The notes beneath the pieces were generated by a model. That model worked only from the letters and a program-made list of their open reading frames with translations. It searched no databases and was not told the DNA's origin. This document shows positions 56,312 through 64,000 of a stretch of 64,000 nt of DNA, in pieces (within the stretch, counting starts at the first letter, position 1; the number at the start of each line of letters is the position of its first letter). Source of the stretch: G963663315 sp963663315 (GTDB lineage: Bacteria; Pseudomonadota; Gammaproteobacteria; Arenicellales; Poriferihabitantaceae); assembly GCA_963663315.1 (NCBI GenBank), contig OY760176.1, positions 744,001-808,000 on the forward strand, read 5' to 3'. A program made the position numbers and the translations under genes.

Positions 56312-56836
56312 ATGGATATCGAAACCTTTAACACCCTCGAACCTTCCGAAGCAGCCGATGTCATGCGGTGCAGTTGCGCCGCGTCGCGCTGGGTGGGCCG
56401 GGTGGTGGATGGCAGGCCGTTCTCCGGCGTTATGGAACTACTGGCAAAGGCCGAAGAGCGCTGGTCCGGGATGATGGAGGCAGACTGGCTCGAGGCATTC
56501 GATGGGCATCCCCGGATCGGAGATCCCGAATCCCTGAAGGCGAAGTTCCGGGCCACCCTGGCCACCGCGAGCGTGGAACAGTCTTCGGTCCGCCAGGCGG
56601 ACGAGGAAACCCTCACTGACCTGGTCGAAGGCAACCAGGCCTATTTCGATCGTTTTGGTTTCATCTTCATTATCTTCGCCAGTGGAAAGAGTGCCCCGGA
56701 AATGCTGGCGCAGCTGCGAAACCGGCTTGGGAACAGCCGCCAGGCGGAACTGGCCACCGCGGCGGCCGAGCAGTGGAAGATCACCCGGCGGCGTCTCGAA
56801 GATGTGTTTGCCGCCACCCGCGGCCACGCCGCCTGA
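56312..56836 (+). CDS. uraD: 2-oxo-4-hydroxy-4-carboxy-5-ureidoimidazoline (OHCU) decarboxylase
   Basis: A 174-residue enzyme that decarboxylates OHCU stereospecifically to S-allantoin. It shows the helical-bundle pattern with the catalytic-His region FDGHPRIGD, the EQSSV segment before it pairs with the next helix, and the signature NQAYFDRFGFIFIIFASGKSA. Length is normal for the family. It is followed by uraH after 18 bases. Confidence 0.95.
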   Translation: MDIETFNTLEPSEAADVMRCSCAASRWVGRVVDGRPFSGVMELLAKAEERWSGMMEADWLEAFDGHPRIGDPESLKAKFRATLATASVEQSSVRQADEETLTDLVEGNQAYFDRFGFIFIIFASGKSAPEMLAQLRNRLGNSRQAELATAAAEQWKITRRRLEDVFAATRGHAA

Positions 56837-56854
56837 ACCGTATTCCCGGATTCC

Positions 56855-57193
56855 ATGAGCCAGATCACTACACACATACTCGACCTGTCCCGCGGGGCGC
56901 CCGCCCGGGGAGTGACGGCAACACTCTACCAGGGCGCCAGATCGGACAGGGCCGAGCTCACGCAGGGCGTCACAGACGCGGACGGGCGGATCTCGGGGTG
57001 GCTCGGTGACGAGACACTGCCCGGCGGCATCTACAGTATCGCCTTCGCTTCCGGCCGCTATTTCGCGGACCAGGGCGTGGACACGTTTTATCCACACGTG
57101 GAGATTGTCTTCGACGTGGTAGAGGGTGGGGCACATTATCATGTCCCCCTGCTCCTCAGTCCGTGGGGCTACTCCACGTACCGCGGAAGCTGA
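56855..57193 (+). CDS. uraH: 5-hydroxyisourate hydrolase (transthyretin-like)
   Basis: A 112-residue protein with the family signatures ITTHILDLSRGAPARGV at the N-terminus and the invariant C-terminal YRGS tail. HIU hydrolase converts the urate-oxidase product to OHCU. It is cytoplasmic with no signal peptide, so PuuD's product is processed inside. It is co-oriented with uraD and with the binding protein that follows. Confidence 0.97.
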   Translation: MSQITTHILDLSRGAPARGVTATLYQGARSDRAELTQGVTDADGRISGWLGDETLPGGIYSIAFASGRYFADQGVDTFYPHVEIVFDVVEGGAHYHVPLLLSPWGYSTYRGS

Positions 57194-57266
57194 TTGAATA
57201 TGTAAACCGGAAATCGTAATAAACCCAAACCGTAAAACCATCAACCGATCTTCAGAGGTAATCACT

Positions 57267-58340
57267 ATGCAGAAAAGAACACTGATCAGGGCTCTCGCGG
57301 GAGCCGCACTATCCGCTTCCTTAGGTCTGGGCGCCGCTCAAGCCGAGGATGTCAAGGCAGGATTTATCTATGTCGGCCCGGTGGGGGATCATGGCTGGAC
57401 CTACCGCCACGATAAGGGTCGACTGCAAGTGGAAGAGGAACTCGGCATCAAGACCTCGTTTGTGGAAAGCGTGGCCGAGGGCGCGGATGCGGAGCGTGTC
57501 ATTCGTAAGCTTGCCTCGACCGGACACGACATCATCTTCACGACGTCGTTCGGCTACATGAATCCCACCCTGAAGGTGGCGGAGCAGTTTCCCGATGTGA
57601 AGTTCGAACATGCCACCGGGTACAAGCGCAGCGACAATCTCAGCACCTATTCCGGGCGCTTCTATGAAGGACGTACGGTCATCGGCGCCATTGCCGGCCA
57701 CATGACCAAGACCGGAGTGATCGGATATATCGCGTCATTCCCGATTCCGGAGGTCATCCGCGGCATCAACGCGTTCACCCTGGCGATGCGCAAGGTGAAC
57801 CCCGACGCGGTGGTGAAAGTGGTGTGGGTCAACTCCTGGTATGACCCGGGCAGGGAAGGGGATGCCGCCAAGGCGCTGATCGACCAGGGCGCTGATATCA
57901 TCTCCCAGCATACCGATTCTCCGGCGCCGCTGCAGGTGGCGGAACAGCGCGGGGTCTATGCATTCGGCCAGGCTTCCGACATGAGTGCCTTCGCGCCCAA
58001 TGCGCAGCTGACCGCCATCGTGGACGACTGGGGTCCGTATTGCGTGAGCCGGGTCAAGGCGGTGATGGACGGCAACTGGGAGAGCATGGACACCTGGGAC
58101 GGCATTGGTCCCGGCATGGTGGTCATGGCGCCTTACGGTGACGCGGTTCCGGAGGATGTGCGTGCAGCCGCGGACAAGATCATCGCGGGCATCAAGGATG
58201 GCAGCCTGCATCCGTTCCAGGGTCCCATCAGGAATCAGGCGGGCGAACAGGTGATTGGCGAGGGCGAAGTACTTGACGATGGGGTCCTGCTCGGCATGGG
58301 CTACTACGTCGAAGGTGTGCAGGGCGAAATTCCCCAGTGA
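57267..58340 (+). CDS. BmpA/PnrA-type purine nucleoside ABC transporter substrate-binding protein
   Basis: A 357-residue binding protein with a signal peptide (MQKRTLIRALAGAALSASLGLGAAQA) lacking a lipobox Cys. The mature BMP domain shows VKAGFIYVGPVGDHGWTYRHDKG, EGADAERVIRKLA, GHDIIFTTSFGYMN and IGYIASFPIPEVIRGINAFTLAMR. Members bind nucleosides or purines. It completes the importer whose permease and ATPase genes lie 7-9 kb away in the divergent operon. A ribosome-binding AGAGG precedes the ATG. A rho-independent terminator follows. Confidence 0.93.
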   Translation: MQKRTLIRALAGAALSASLGLGAAQAEDVKAGFIYVGPVGDHGWTYRHDKGRLQVEEELGIKTSFVESVAEGADAERVIRKLASTGHDIIFTTSFGYMNPTLKVAEQFPDVKFEHATGYKRSDNLSTYSGRFYEGRTVIGAIAGHMTKTGVIGYIASFPIPEVIRGINAFTLAMRKVNPDAVVKVVWVNSWYDPGREGDAAKALIDQGADIISQHTDSPAPLQVAEQRGVYAFGQASDMSAFAPNAQLTAIVDDWGPYCVSRVKAVMDGNWESMDTWDGIGPGMVVMAPYGDAVPEDVRAAADKIIAGIKDGSLHPFQGPIRNQAGEQVIGEGEVLDDGVLLGMGYYVEGVQGEIPQ

Positions 58341-58362
58341 CCTTCTGCTTGATCTGGCAGGG

Positions 58363-58386
58363 AAAAGCCTCTTCGGAGGCTTTTTT
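58363..58386. terminator. Rho-independent terminator between the binding protein and agmatine deiminase genes
   Basis: AAAAGCCTC, a TTCG tetraloop and GAGGCTTTTTT form a strong hairpin with an A-run and a T-run, usable from both sides. It lies 22 bases past the binding-protein stop and before the convergent aguA-like stop at 58432. Confidence 0.9.
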
Positions 58387-58431
58387 CTTGTCATGAGTAA
58401 ATATGAATAAGCCGAGTTTCAGAAGGAGATG

Positions 58432-59547
58432 TTATTCCTGAATCGTTGATGTCGCCGGTTGATCGTTGGTATGGCAGTGGATTCCGCCGCCTGCATGCCA
58501 CGAGCCGAGCATTTCGATGATATGGATTTCGCGGTCGGGGAAATAGTTCCGGAGGCGTTGTCTGGCCGCGTTATCGGTCTCCGGGTTGTCAAATCCGACT
58601 GCAATAACGAATCCGTTGCCGACCAGCCAGTTCATGTAATTGGTGTCATATCTGACTCCCTTGTAGCTGACGGCGCCTTCGATCGGGTCACGCACCACAT
58701 TGAATCCCGCTTCGACAATCACTCTGGCTGCGTTGTCGAAAATCAGCGAGTCTCTGCCGTCACCGGGTTGACAGAGGGAACGGCCGGTACATTTTGGTAT
58801 CACTACTGTATGCCTGTTGATGAATCTCGCTATACCATCAATATGGCCGCGGGTGCGGTCGCCCTCGGGGATGCCTTCGATGAAAATGACTTTTGAAACC
58901 CCGAAATGCCGTTGCATGTCCGAAGTTGCCTGTTCGATTGTGTAACCGGGGTTGCGTCCGGGGTCGCCAATCGTGCTCCAGTTGAGTATGACGGTGTCTG
59001 TTCCGTTGAATTCGAGGTTGCCCCGTTCATGCACAATATCAATATGATCAACCGGCAGCCCGGTTAATTCTCCGATGGCGTCCGGGATGTTGTTATCATG
59101 TTTGAACGGGATGTCGGCGCCAAAACCACCACCCCAGGCATTGAACTCCCAGTTCTGGATACGCATTGCGCCATCCTCGATTACATAGACTGGCCCATTA
59201 TCACGCATCCATGCACTATCGTTGGCAATTCGATGCCAGTTGATATTCGGATGATCAGGATCCCCGCCCGCGCGGGAAATCGCGCTCCTGGCCTCATCTA
59301 TGATCGATTTGTTGTGATGAAGAATATGGAGTGTCTCGTATTCAACAATGATGCTGGCGATTTTTGCAAATGCGGGCTCAAAGACTTTTTCGTACCGGCC
59401 AGGCCATTGTATCCAGATGGCCTCCTGGGGTTCCCATTCAGCCGGGACACGCTTCGATGGGGTTGATGCTGATGAGAATCCGGCGCTGGTCATGAGTAAT
59501 AGAATTACGCTGAGTTTCAGACTGACGGAGCAGTATTTTAAAAACAT
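58432..59547 (-). CDS. aguA-like: Exported agmatine deiminase family protein (peptidylarginine-deiminase-like)
   Basis: A 371-residue member of the PPAD/AguA family that hydrolyses agmatine or another guanidino compound to the N-carbamoyl derivative and ammonia. The catalytic elements are WMRDNGPVYV, RGHIDGIARF and the C-terminal GGGIHCHTNDQP with the nucleophilic Cys. The N-terminal LKLSVILLLMTSAGFSSAS stretch is a likely signal peptide, so the protein appears exported, unlike standard AguA. No N-carbamoylputrescine amidohydrolase (AguB) is beside it. Substrate specificity is therefore open. Confidence 0.88.
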   Translation of the reverse strand: MFLKYCSVSLKLSVILLLMTSAGFSSASTPSKRVPAEWEPQEAIWIQWPGRYEKVFEPAFAKIASIIVEYETLHILHHNKSIIDEARSAISRAGGDPDHPNINWHRIANDSAWMRDNGPVYVIEDGAMRIQNWEFNAWGGGFGADIPFKHDNNIPDAIGELTGLPVDHIDIVHERGNLEFNGTDTVILNWSTIGDPGRNPGYTIEQATSDMQRHFGVSKVIFIEGIPEGDRTRGHIDGIARFINRHTVVIPKCTGRSLCQPGDGRDSLIFDNAARVIVEAGFNVVRDPIEGAVSYKGVRYDTNYMNWLVGNGFVIAVGFDNPETDNAARQRLRNYFPDREIHIIEMLGSWHAGGGIHCHTNDQPATSTIQE

Positions 59548-59583
59548 CGGTAATTGGAGTCGATGTGAACGGGTTTGGTTTGC

Positions 59584-60126
59584 TTATTCCTTTCCGGTGT
59601 AGAATTCGGGCCACATTACCTTTACCACCGCACTGTCACTGGCCAGCGAATGACACTGGTTCAGAATCACAGGCACTTTTCGACCCGGCTTGCTGTTCTC
59701 ATTTTCCTCTATTGCGAGGTGCATGGTCTGGTAAGCGGTGGTCGACATCGGGCCAAGCAGTTCCATCACATGGGTGCAACTGTCGGTTTTCGGGATTCGC
59801 TTCGAGGCTTCACGCTTCCAACCGGATCCGATTTTCAATCCAATCAGGTTTTTCATGCTGTTGGAAGCGCTTTTACAAAGCTGGAAAGGGGTATAAGGCA
59901 TTTCGACACTGATATCCTGAATCACCATGTCGAGGTCCAGTGTGACACACAGCTTCATGCTGTGAATCGGCTCATCCGCCTTGATTTCCCCACGTTCATG
60001 GGTGGAGTAGTTGCAGGTCTTGGTATCCGTCAGTGTGGCTTCGATATCCCACAGACCATCGTCACGTTCAAACCCTTTACAATGAATCATCCGTGAATGC
60101 AGATGTTTTCGGGGTGGCGTCATCAC
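59584..60126 (-). CDS. DUF2889-like protein of unknown function
   Basis: A 180-residue soluble protein with the DUF2889-type pattern: an N-terminal RMIHCKGFERDDGLWDIEATLTDTK block, MKLCVTLDLDMVIQDISVEM, and a C-terminal SSxCTHVMELLGP-like segment (here DSCTHVMELLGPM). No enzyme function is established to my knowledge. It lies three bases after the PaaI-like gene, so it is probably in the same operon as the thioesterase and dehalogenase. Confidence 0.75.
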   Translation of the reverse strand: MMTPPRKHLHSRMIHCKGFERDDGLWDIEATLTDTKTCNYSTHERGEIKADEPIHSMKLCVTLDLDMVIQDISVEMPYTPFQLCKSASNSMKNLIGLKIGSGWKREASKRIPKTDSCTHVMELLGPMSTTAYQTMHLAIEENENSKPGRKVPVILNQCHSLASDSAVVKVMWPEFYTGKE

Positions 60127-60129
60127 AGA

Positions 60130-60579
60130 TCAGCTTTTGGGGTAAAAAATCATTTGAGTGCAGCGCATTTCGGCGATACGTTTGTCTGTTTGCTGGTGAA
60201 TGACATTGCAATCCCAGACCTGGGTTGAGCGGCCGGAATGAATCAGGGTGGCGGTGCTCGATAGTGTGCCATCGGTAGCCATGCCCATGAAATTGCACTT
60301 CAACTCGATCGTGGTAAACCCGGTAGCCCCTTCGGGTAAATGGGAAAGGCATCCCCAGCCTGCTGCAGTATCAGCCAGTGCGATAATACTGCCGCCGTGA
60401 ACACTGCCTTTGATATTCAACATATAAGGCTCAACCGGCATTTCGATAACGAAGTTGGTGGCGCTGACGGAGACGCTTTTCATTGCCATCATGCTTGGCA
60501 GATGATTTTGCCGACGGGAATTGAAAAATTCCAGGCAGTCGGCCGCTGAAGTATGGCTCATCAGGTTCCTGTCCAGCAT
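60130..60579 (-). CDS. PaaI-like hotdog-fold thioesterase
   Basis: A 149-residue hotdog protein likely hydrolysing an acyl-CoA. It has the helix-containing signature VHGGSIIALADTAAGWG, with the family's catalytic Asp/Glu region, and FTTIELKCNFMGMATDGTL. ATG 60579 overlaps the dehalogenase stop as TAATG; the six-residue longer frame has no support. Neighbours in acyl-CoA catabolism fit a CoA-recycling role. Confidence 0.85.
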   Translation of the reverse strand: MLDRNLMSHTSAADCLEFFNSRRQNHLPSMMAMKSVSVSATNFVIEMPVEPYMLNIKGSVHGGSIIALADTAAGWGCLSHLPEGATGFTTIELKCNFMGMATDGTLSSTATLIHSGRSTQVWDCNVIHQQTDKRIAEMRCTQMIFYPKS

Positions 60580-61247
60580 TACGAAACAACCTCGCACAGG
60601 TCTGCCAGAGTAGACAAGGTGACAGTGGGAGTAAACTCCCAGGGGTCATAGACAACGGACCCGGAGCGCTGGACCCATGCGGCCCTGATGCCATAAGCAA
60701 TGGCGCCGATGACATCGAAACCATTGCTGGAGACCAGCCAGGCATGATCGATATCACTGTTTGCAGCATTTACAAAATGTTCATATACCGCCGGGTTCGG
60801 TTTGAATGTGCCGATGCTGTCTACGCTGATCACTCCCTCGAAGTAGTCACGAATGCCAGCATTGGTCAGCGCTGTATTGACTGCTTCCGCCTGACCGTTT
60901 GAAAAGGCATAGAGTGACATGTCGGTATCTTTCAGGCTGTCAAGACACTCCACCACATCAGCAAAAACGGGCAGAGTGGAATAAGCTGCCAGCAGGGTCT
61001 GCTTTTGCTGTTCGGACAGGTCGTGATTCAGGGTGTCGGCAGTATGTTCCAGCGCTTGGCGTGTACAGACACTAAAATCCTGATACCGGCCCATCAGACC
61101 GCGGCGGAAGGTGTACTCAAGCTGCTTCTCCCGCCAGGTCTGAGAGAATCCGGGGGCATCATCACCGATCATCTTTTCGAGTTGTAGAATGACACCGTGG
61201 GTATCTATCAAGGTGCCGTACACATCGAAGCCGAGTGTTATATTCAT
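60579..61247 (-). CDS. HAD-superfamily hydrolase, L-2-haloacid dehalogenase type
   Basis: A 222-residue HAD protein. Motif I is LGFDVYGTLIDT (nucleophile Asp), the next conserved segment is YAFSNGQAEAV (motif II Ser-Asn), followed by KPNPAVYEHFV (motif III Lys) and VSSNGFDVIGA (motif IV region, type II dehalogenase signature). It probably hydrolyses 2-halo acids or a phosphorylated small molecule. Operon position: before the thioesterase and DUF2889-like genes. Confidence 0.85.
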   Translation of the reverse strand: MNITLGFDVYGTLIDTHGVILQLEKMIGDDAPGFSQTWREKQLEYTFRRGLMGRYQDFSVCTRQALEHTADTLNHDLSEQQKQTLLAAYSTLPVFADVVECLDSLKDTDMSLYAFSNGQAEAVNTALTNAGIRDYFEGVISVDSIGTFKPNPAVYEHFVNAANSDIDHAWLVSSNGFDVIGAIAYGIRAAWVQRSGSVVYDPWEFTPTVTLSTLADLCEVVS

Positions 61248-61301
61248 GGTTTATGCTGTATCAGGTTGGTTTGTATTGGTTGCTAAAGATTTTACTATGA
61301 A

Positions 61302-62210
61302 TCAGGTTGAGGCCAGATTAACTTTCGACATCACCGGACGACCCAGTATTTTACAAATACTGCGACCTGCTTCAATCAGTTTCTCCAGATCCACCCCGTG
61401 TTTGATGCCCAGTCCGTTGAGCATGTAGACGACGTCTTCAGTGGCGACATTGCCACTTGCTCCCTTGGCGTAAGGACATCCGCCAAGACCGGAAACCGAA
61501 CTGTCAATGGTCGTGATTCCGGCCTGTAATGCGGCATATATATTGGCCAGCGCCTGCCCGTAGGTATCGTGAAAATGTACGGCAAGCTGATCCGCTGGAA
61601 TGATATCGAGTAGCCGGTCTATCAGTTGGCGGGTTTGTAATGGCGTGCCGGTTCCAATCGTATCACCGAGGGAAACCTGATAACAGCCGAGGTCGATCAA
61701 CCGTTTCGAGACACGGGCAACCGTTTCAGGGTCAACCGGGCCTTCATAGGGGCAGCCCATCACACAGGAGATGTAGCCGCGGATTTTCAGTCCTTCGGCG
61801 GAAGCGGATTCCACCACCTCGCAGAAGCGTTCGATACTTTCGGAAATGCTGCAGTTGATATTGTGTTGCGAGAAGGTTTCCGATGCTGCGGCGAAGACCG
61901 CAATTTCCCTGGCGCCTGCAGTGATCGCTGCCTCAAGCCCCTGCCTGTTCGGTACCAGCACCGGCCAGGATACATTCGTATCGTGCACAAGACCTTTAAG
62001 CACCTGATCCGAATCAACCATTTGCGGCACTCTTTGCGGATGGACAAAAGCTCCCGCTTCAATTCGTTTAAGACCGCAAGCGGCAAGTTGCCGGGCGAAT
62101 TGACAGCGGGTTTTACTGTCAAGTACGACCGGCTCGTTTTGCAGACCGTCTCTCGGCCCTACCTCCACAAGGCTCACTTCAGTCGGTAACTTGATCGCTG
62201 GCAGACTCAT
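61302..62210 (-). CDS. Hydroxymethylglutaryl-CoA lyase
   Basis: A 302-residue TIM-barrel lyase that splits HMG-CoA into acetoacetate and acetyl-CoA at the end of leucine degradation. Active-site Arg lies in VEVGPRDGLQNE, the metal HFHDTYGQ motif is present (His pair), and the Cys-containing signature SVSGLGGCPYAKGASGNVATED is intact. The ATG overlaps the stop of the carboxylase alpha gene as ATGA, indicating a liu/mcc-type operon. Confidence 0.95.
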   Translation of the reverse strand: MSLPAIKLPTEVSLVEVGPRDGLQNEPVVLDSKTRCQFARQLAACGLKRIEAGAFVHPQRVPQMVDSDQVLKGLVHDTNVSWPVLVPNRQGLEAAITAGAREIAVFAAASETFSQHNINCSISESIERFCEVVESASAEGLKIRGYISCVMGCPYEGPVDPETVARVSKRLIDLGCYQVSLGDTIGTGTPLQTRQLIDRLLDIIPADQLAVHFHDTYGQALANIYAALQAGITTIDSSVSGLGGCPYAKGASGNVATEDVVYMLNGLGIKHGVDLEKLIEAGRSICKILGRPVMSKVNLAST

Positions 62211-64000
62211 TGTTCGATCGCCATCAACACGGCGCCCTCTGCGACCTGATCGCCAATCGAATAATTAACACTGACCACAATACCAGTGCAGGGCGATTTT
62301 ATCTGATGCTCCATTTTCATCGCTTCGACAATCATCAGTATGTCTCCCGCCACCACCGGCTGGTCTGGTTTCACTTTAATATCAACCACCATACCGGGCA
62401 TTGGGGAGTGCAGCGCCATCTTTGTCTGTTGCCGGGAATTCTCTCGGGATTTAACTTCAACTATACGATCTAACTTATTGAAATAATAATGGTATCCCTG
62501 ATAGCACAGTGAAATCACCGATCCGGTTCTGACTGCCATCACGATTTCTGACCGGTGTTCCGATTGTATTTGCAGACGCATCCCGTTCAATCTTGCGCGG
62601 ATCGGTTCATCCTGTTCATCCGCATCAAAATGGAAGTTTGCTCCCCGGCGCCTGAGTGCGACCAGATACCGTTGTGCCTCGGACTCAAAAAGGTATTGTC
62701 TGGAATACTCCTCCCTTTCGGGATGATCTGGTTCATTACCGGGGGTTACAATCCAGGGTGACCATTTATCGCTTTGTTCTAGTTGTTCAGCCTGTTGTTG
62801 CCGGATGTCGGACAAATACAGAAAAATTGCGGCTGATTCAGCGACTCTGGTGATGCTGATCCGGTCGGTAGTCAATGCCGACAGATTCCTTTCCACAAAG
62901 CCGGTATCGAGCGCGCCTTTTACAAAATCAGGTTCCCCGACCAGATTTCGAAGGAATGCAATATTGTTGTTTACGCCCAGAATTCGATAGCCATCCAGTG
63001 CGCAAGCGATACGGTCAAGCGCTTCTTTTCGAGTGTTGCCATGGGCAATCAGCTTGCAGATCATCGGGTCATAGTAAGGGGTGATAGTGTCCCCTGCGCT
63101 GATGCCGGTGTCTACCCGCAAATCGTCGGTTACATCGGGGTGGTTGATGTAATGCACTTTTCCGGGTGAGGGTAAAAACCCGGTCCTCGGGTTTTCGGCA
63201 TAAATTCTGGCTTCAAACGCGTGGCCGTTCAGCGGGATCTGATCTTGTCGGCAGGGCAGGGGATCACCAGCGGCAACCCTGATCTGCCATTCCACCAGAT
63301 CCTGGCCGGTTACCATTTCAGTCACAGGATGTTCTACCTGTAATCGTGTATTCATTTCCAGGAAGTAAAAAGTTTCGCCGGACGAATACAGAAATTCCAC
63401 GGTACCGGCGCCACGGTAATCGATTGAGCGGGCGCACTCTATCGCCGCACCTGTAATCCGTGCCCGCATACTGTCGCTGATACCCGGGGCAGGGGATTCT
63501 TCAATCACTTTCTGGTGTCGGCGCTGCATAGAACAATCGCGTTCATGTAAATGCACGATGTTGCCGTGGTGGTCGGCAAATACCTGCACTTCAATATGTC
63601 TGGATGTGGGCAGAAATCGTTCAAGCAAGACCGCATCGTCGCCAAAGGCAGCCAGACTTTCGCGTTTAACCGATTCAAGAGACGCCTGAAAGCTCTCTGC
63701 CTGATCGACCCGTCGCATGCCCTTGCCGCCGCCGCCTGCGACCGCCTTGATCAACAGGGGATAGCCGGTTTGATTGGCCGCTTCCTGCAGATAGTCACTG
63801 TCCTGATTATCGCCATCATAGCCGGGAAGGATCGGAACGCCTGCCTGTGATACGGTTTTGCGCGCTGCGTTCTTCGACCCCATGATTCTTATGGATTCGG
63901 CAGAAGGTCCAATGAAGGTGATTGCGTGCTGACCACACAACTGCGCAAATTCCGCGTTCTCCGATAAAAACCCATAGCCGGGATGAATTGCCTGAGCGCC
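62207..64000 (-). CDS. Biotin-dependent acyl-CoA carboxylase alpha subunit, probably methylcrotonyl-CoA carboxylase (5-prime end outside window)
   Basis: The frame is open to the window edge and begins AQAIHPGYGFLSENA, so the N-terminus is missing. It contains the biotin-carboxylase ATP-grasp domain (KAVAGGGGKGMRRV, EFLYSSGETFYFLEMNTRLQVEHPVTEM) and a C-terminal biotinyl domain with VEAMKMEHQ (biotin Lys). The link to HMG-CoA lyase through an ATGA overlap suggests methylcrotonyl-CoA carboxylase; geranyl- or propionyl-CoA carboxylase cannot be excluded without the beta subunit. Confidence 0.92.
   Translation of the reverse strand, partial: GAQAIHPGYGFLSENAEFAQLCGQHAITFIGPSAESIRIMGSKNAARKTVSQAGVPILPGYDGDNQDSDYLQEAANQTGYPLLIKAVAGGGGKGMRRVDQAESFQASLESVKRESLAAFGDDAVLLERFLPTSRHIEVQVFADHHGNIVHLHERDCSMQRRHQKVIEESPAPGISDSMRARITGAAIECARSIDYRGAGTVEFLYSSGETFYFLEMNTRLQVEHPVTEMVTGQDLVEWQIRVAAGDPLPCRQDQIPLNGHAFEARIYAENPRTGFLPSPGKVHYINHPDVTDDLRVDTGISAGDTITPYYDPMICKLIAHGNTRKEALDRIACALDGYRILGVNNNIAFLRNLVGEPDFVKGALDTGFVERNLSALTTDRISITRVAESAAIFLYLSDIRQQQAEQLEQSDKWSPWIVTPGNEPDHPEREEYSRQYLFESEAQRYLVALRRRGANFHFDADEQDEPIRARLNGMRLQIQSEHRSEIVMAVRTGSVISLCYQGYHYYFNKLDRIVEVKSRENSRQQTKMALHSPMPGMVVDIKVKPDQPVVAGDILMIVEAMKMEHQIKSPCTGIVVSVNYSIGDQVAEGAVLMAIEQ

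Overview
The window looks like a chromosome segment of an uncultured proteobacterium, most likely a gammaproteobacterium. The basis is the housekeeping genes (argB, metK, ahcY, typA, fpr), the tight ATGA-coupled operons and the proteobacterial transporter types. Most genes have moderate GC. One block at about 15.0-24.8 kb is clearly richer in GC and looks foreign.

Layout. 0-1.4 kb: end of cobO and cobB (cobalamin). 1.5-14.9 kb: an accessory nitrogen/oxidation island. It holds a NitT/TauT-type ABC transporter (minus strand) and, divergently, a toluene-monooxygenase-like soluble diiron monooxygenase (tmoABCDE-like, no reductase), a three-domain Rid protein and a NodB-fold deacetylase. Facing these is a minus-strand operon of a HypA-like nickel chaperone, a metal-competent ureohydrolase, a second ureohydrolase that has lost four of six metal ligands, and an M20 amidohydrolase. 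An Lrp/AsnC regulator follows. The ureohydrolase pair has the signature of heteromeric metformin/dimethylguanidine hydrolase, so I read the island as a candidate uptake, oxidation and hydrolysis system for a substituted guanidine.

15.0-24.8 kb: a GC-rich element with a tyrosine recombinase bracketed by two dif-like sites in inverted orientation, next to a very large modular autotransporter broken by one nonsense codon and three frameshifts. 25-33.5 kb: uspA, an AgcS-type amino-acid symporter, ahcY-metK (with a 20-bp palindrome inside the metK promoter), argB, fpr and typA. 33.6-42.1 kb: a minus-strand operon of PhyH oxygenase, Rieske oxygenase, FkbM methyltransferase and a peptide/opine-type ABC transporter whose fused double ATPase is split by a +1 frameshift.

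42.3-58.4 kb: a complete purine catabolic regulon: guanine deaminase, xanthine dehydrogenase XdhABC, membrane urate oxidase PuuD, HIU hydrolase, OHCU decarboxylase, allantoinase PuuE, allantoicase, ureidoglycolate lyase, a nucleoside/purine-type ABC importer and a RutR-like TetR regulator. Copies of a TGACCA-type palindrome lie at its three divergent or start-proximal promoters. 58.4-64 kb: an exported agmatine-deiminase-family protein, a DUF2889-like protein, a PaaI-like thioesterase, a HAD dehalogenase, HMG-CoA lyase and a biotin-dependent carboxylase alpha subunit (leucine/isovalerate catabolism), which runs off the right end.

Several systems here release urea or ammonia (ureohydrolase, allantoicase, ureidoglycolate lyase, agmatine deiminase), suggesting an organism that scavenges nitrogen-rich small molecules. 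No urease, rRNA, tRNA or CRISPR array was seen.
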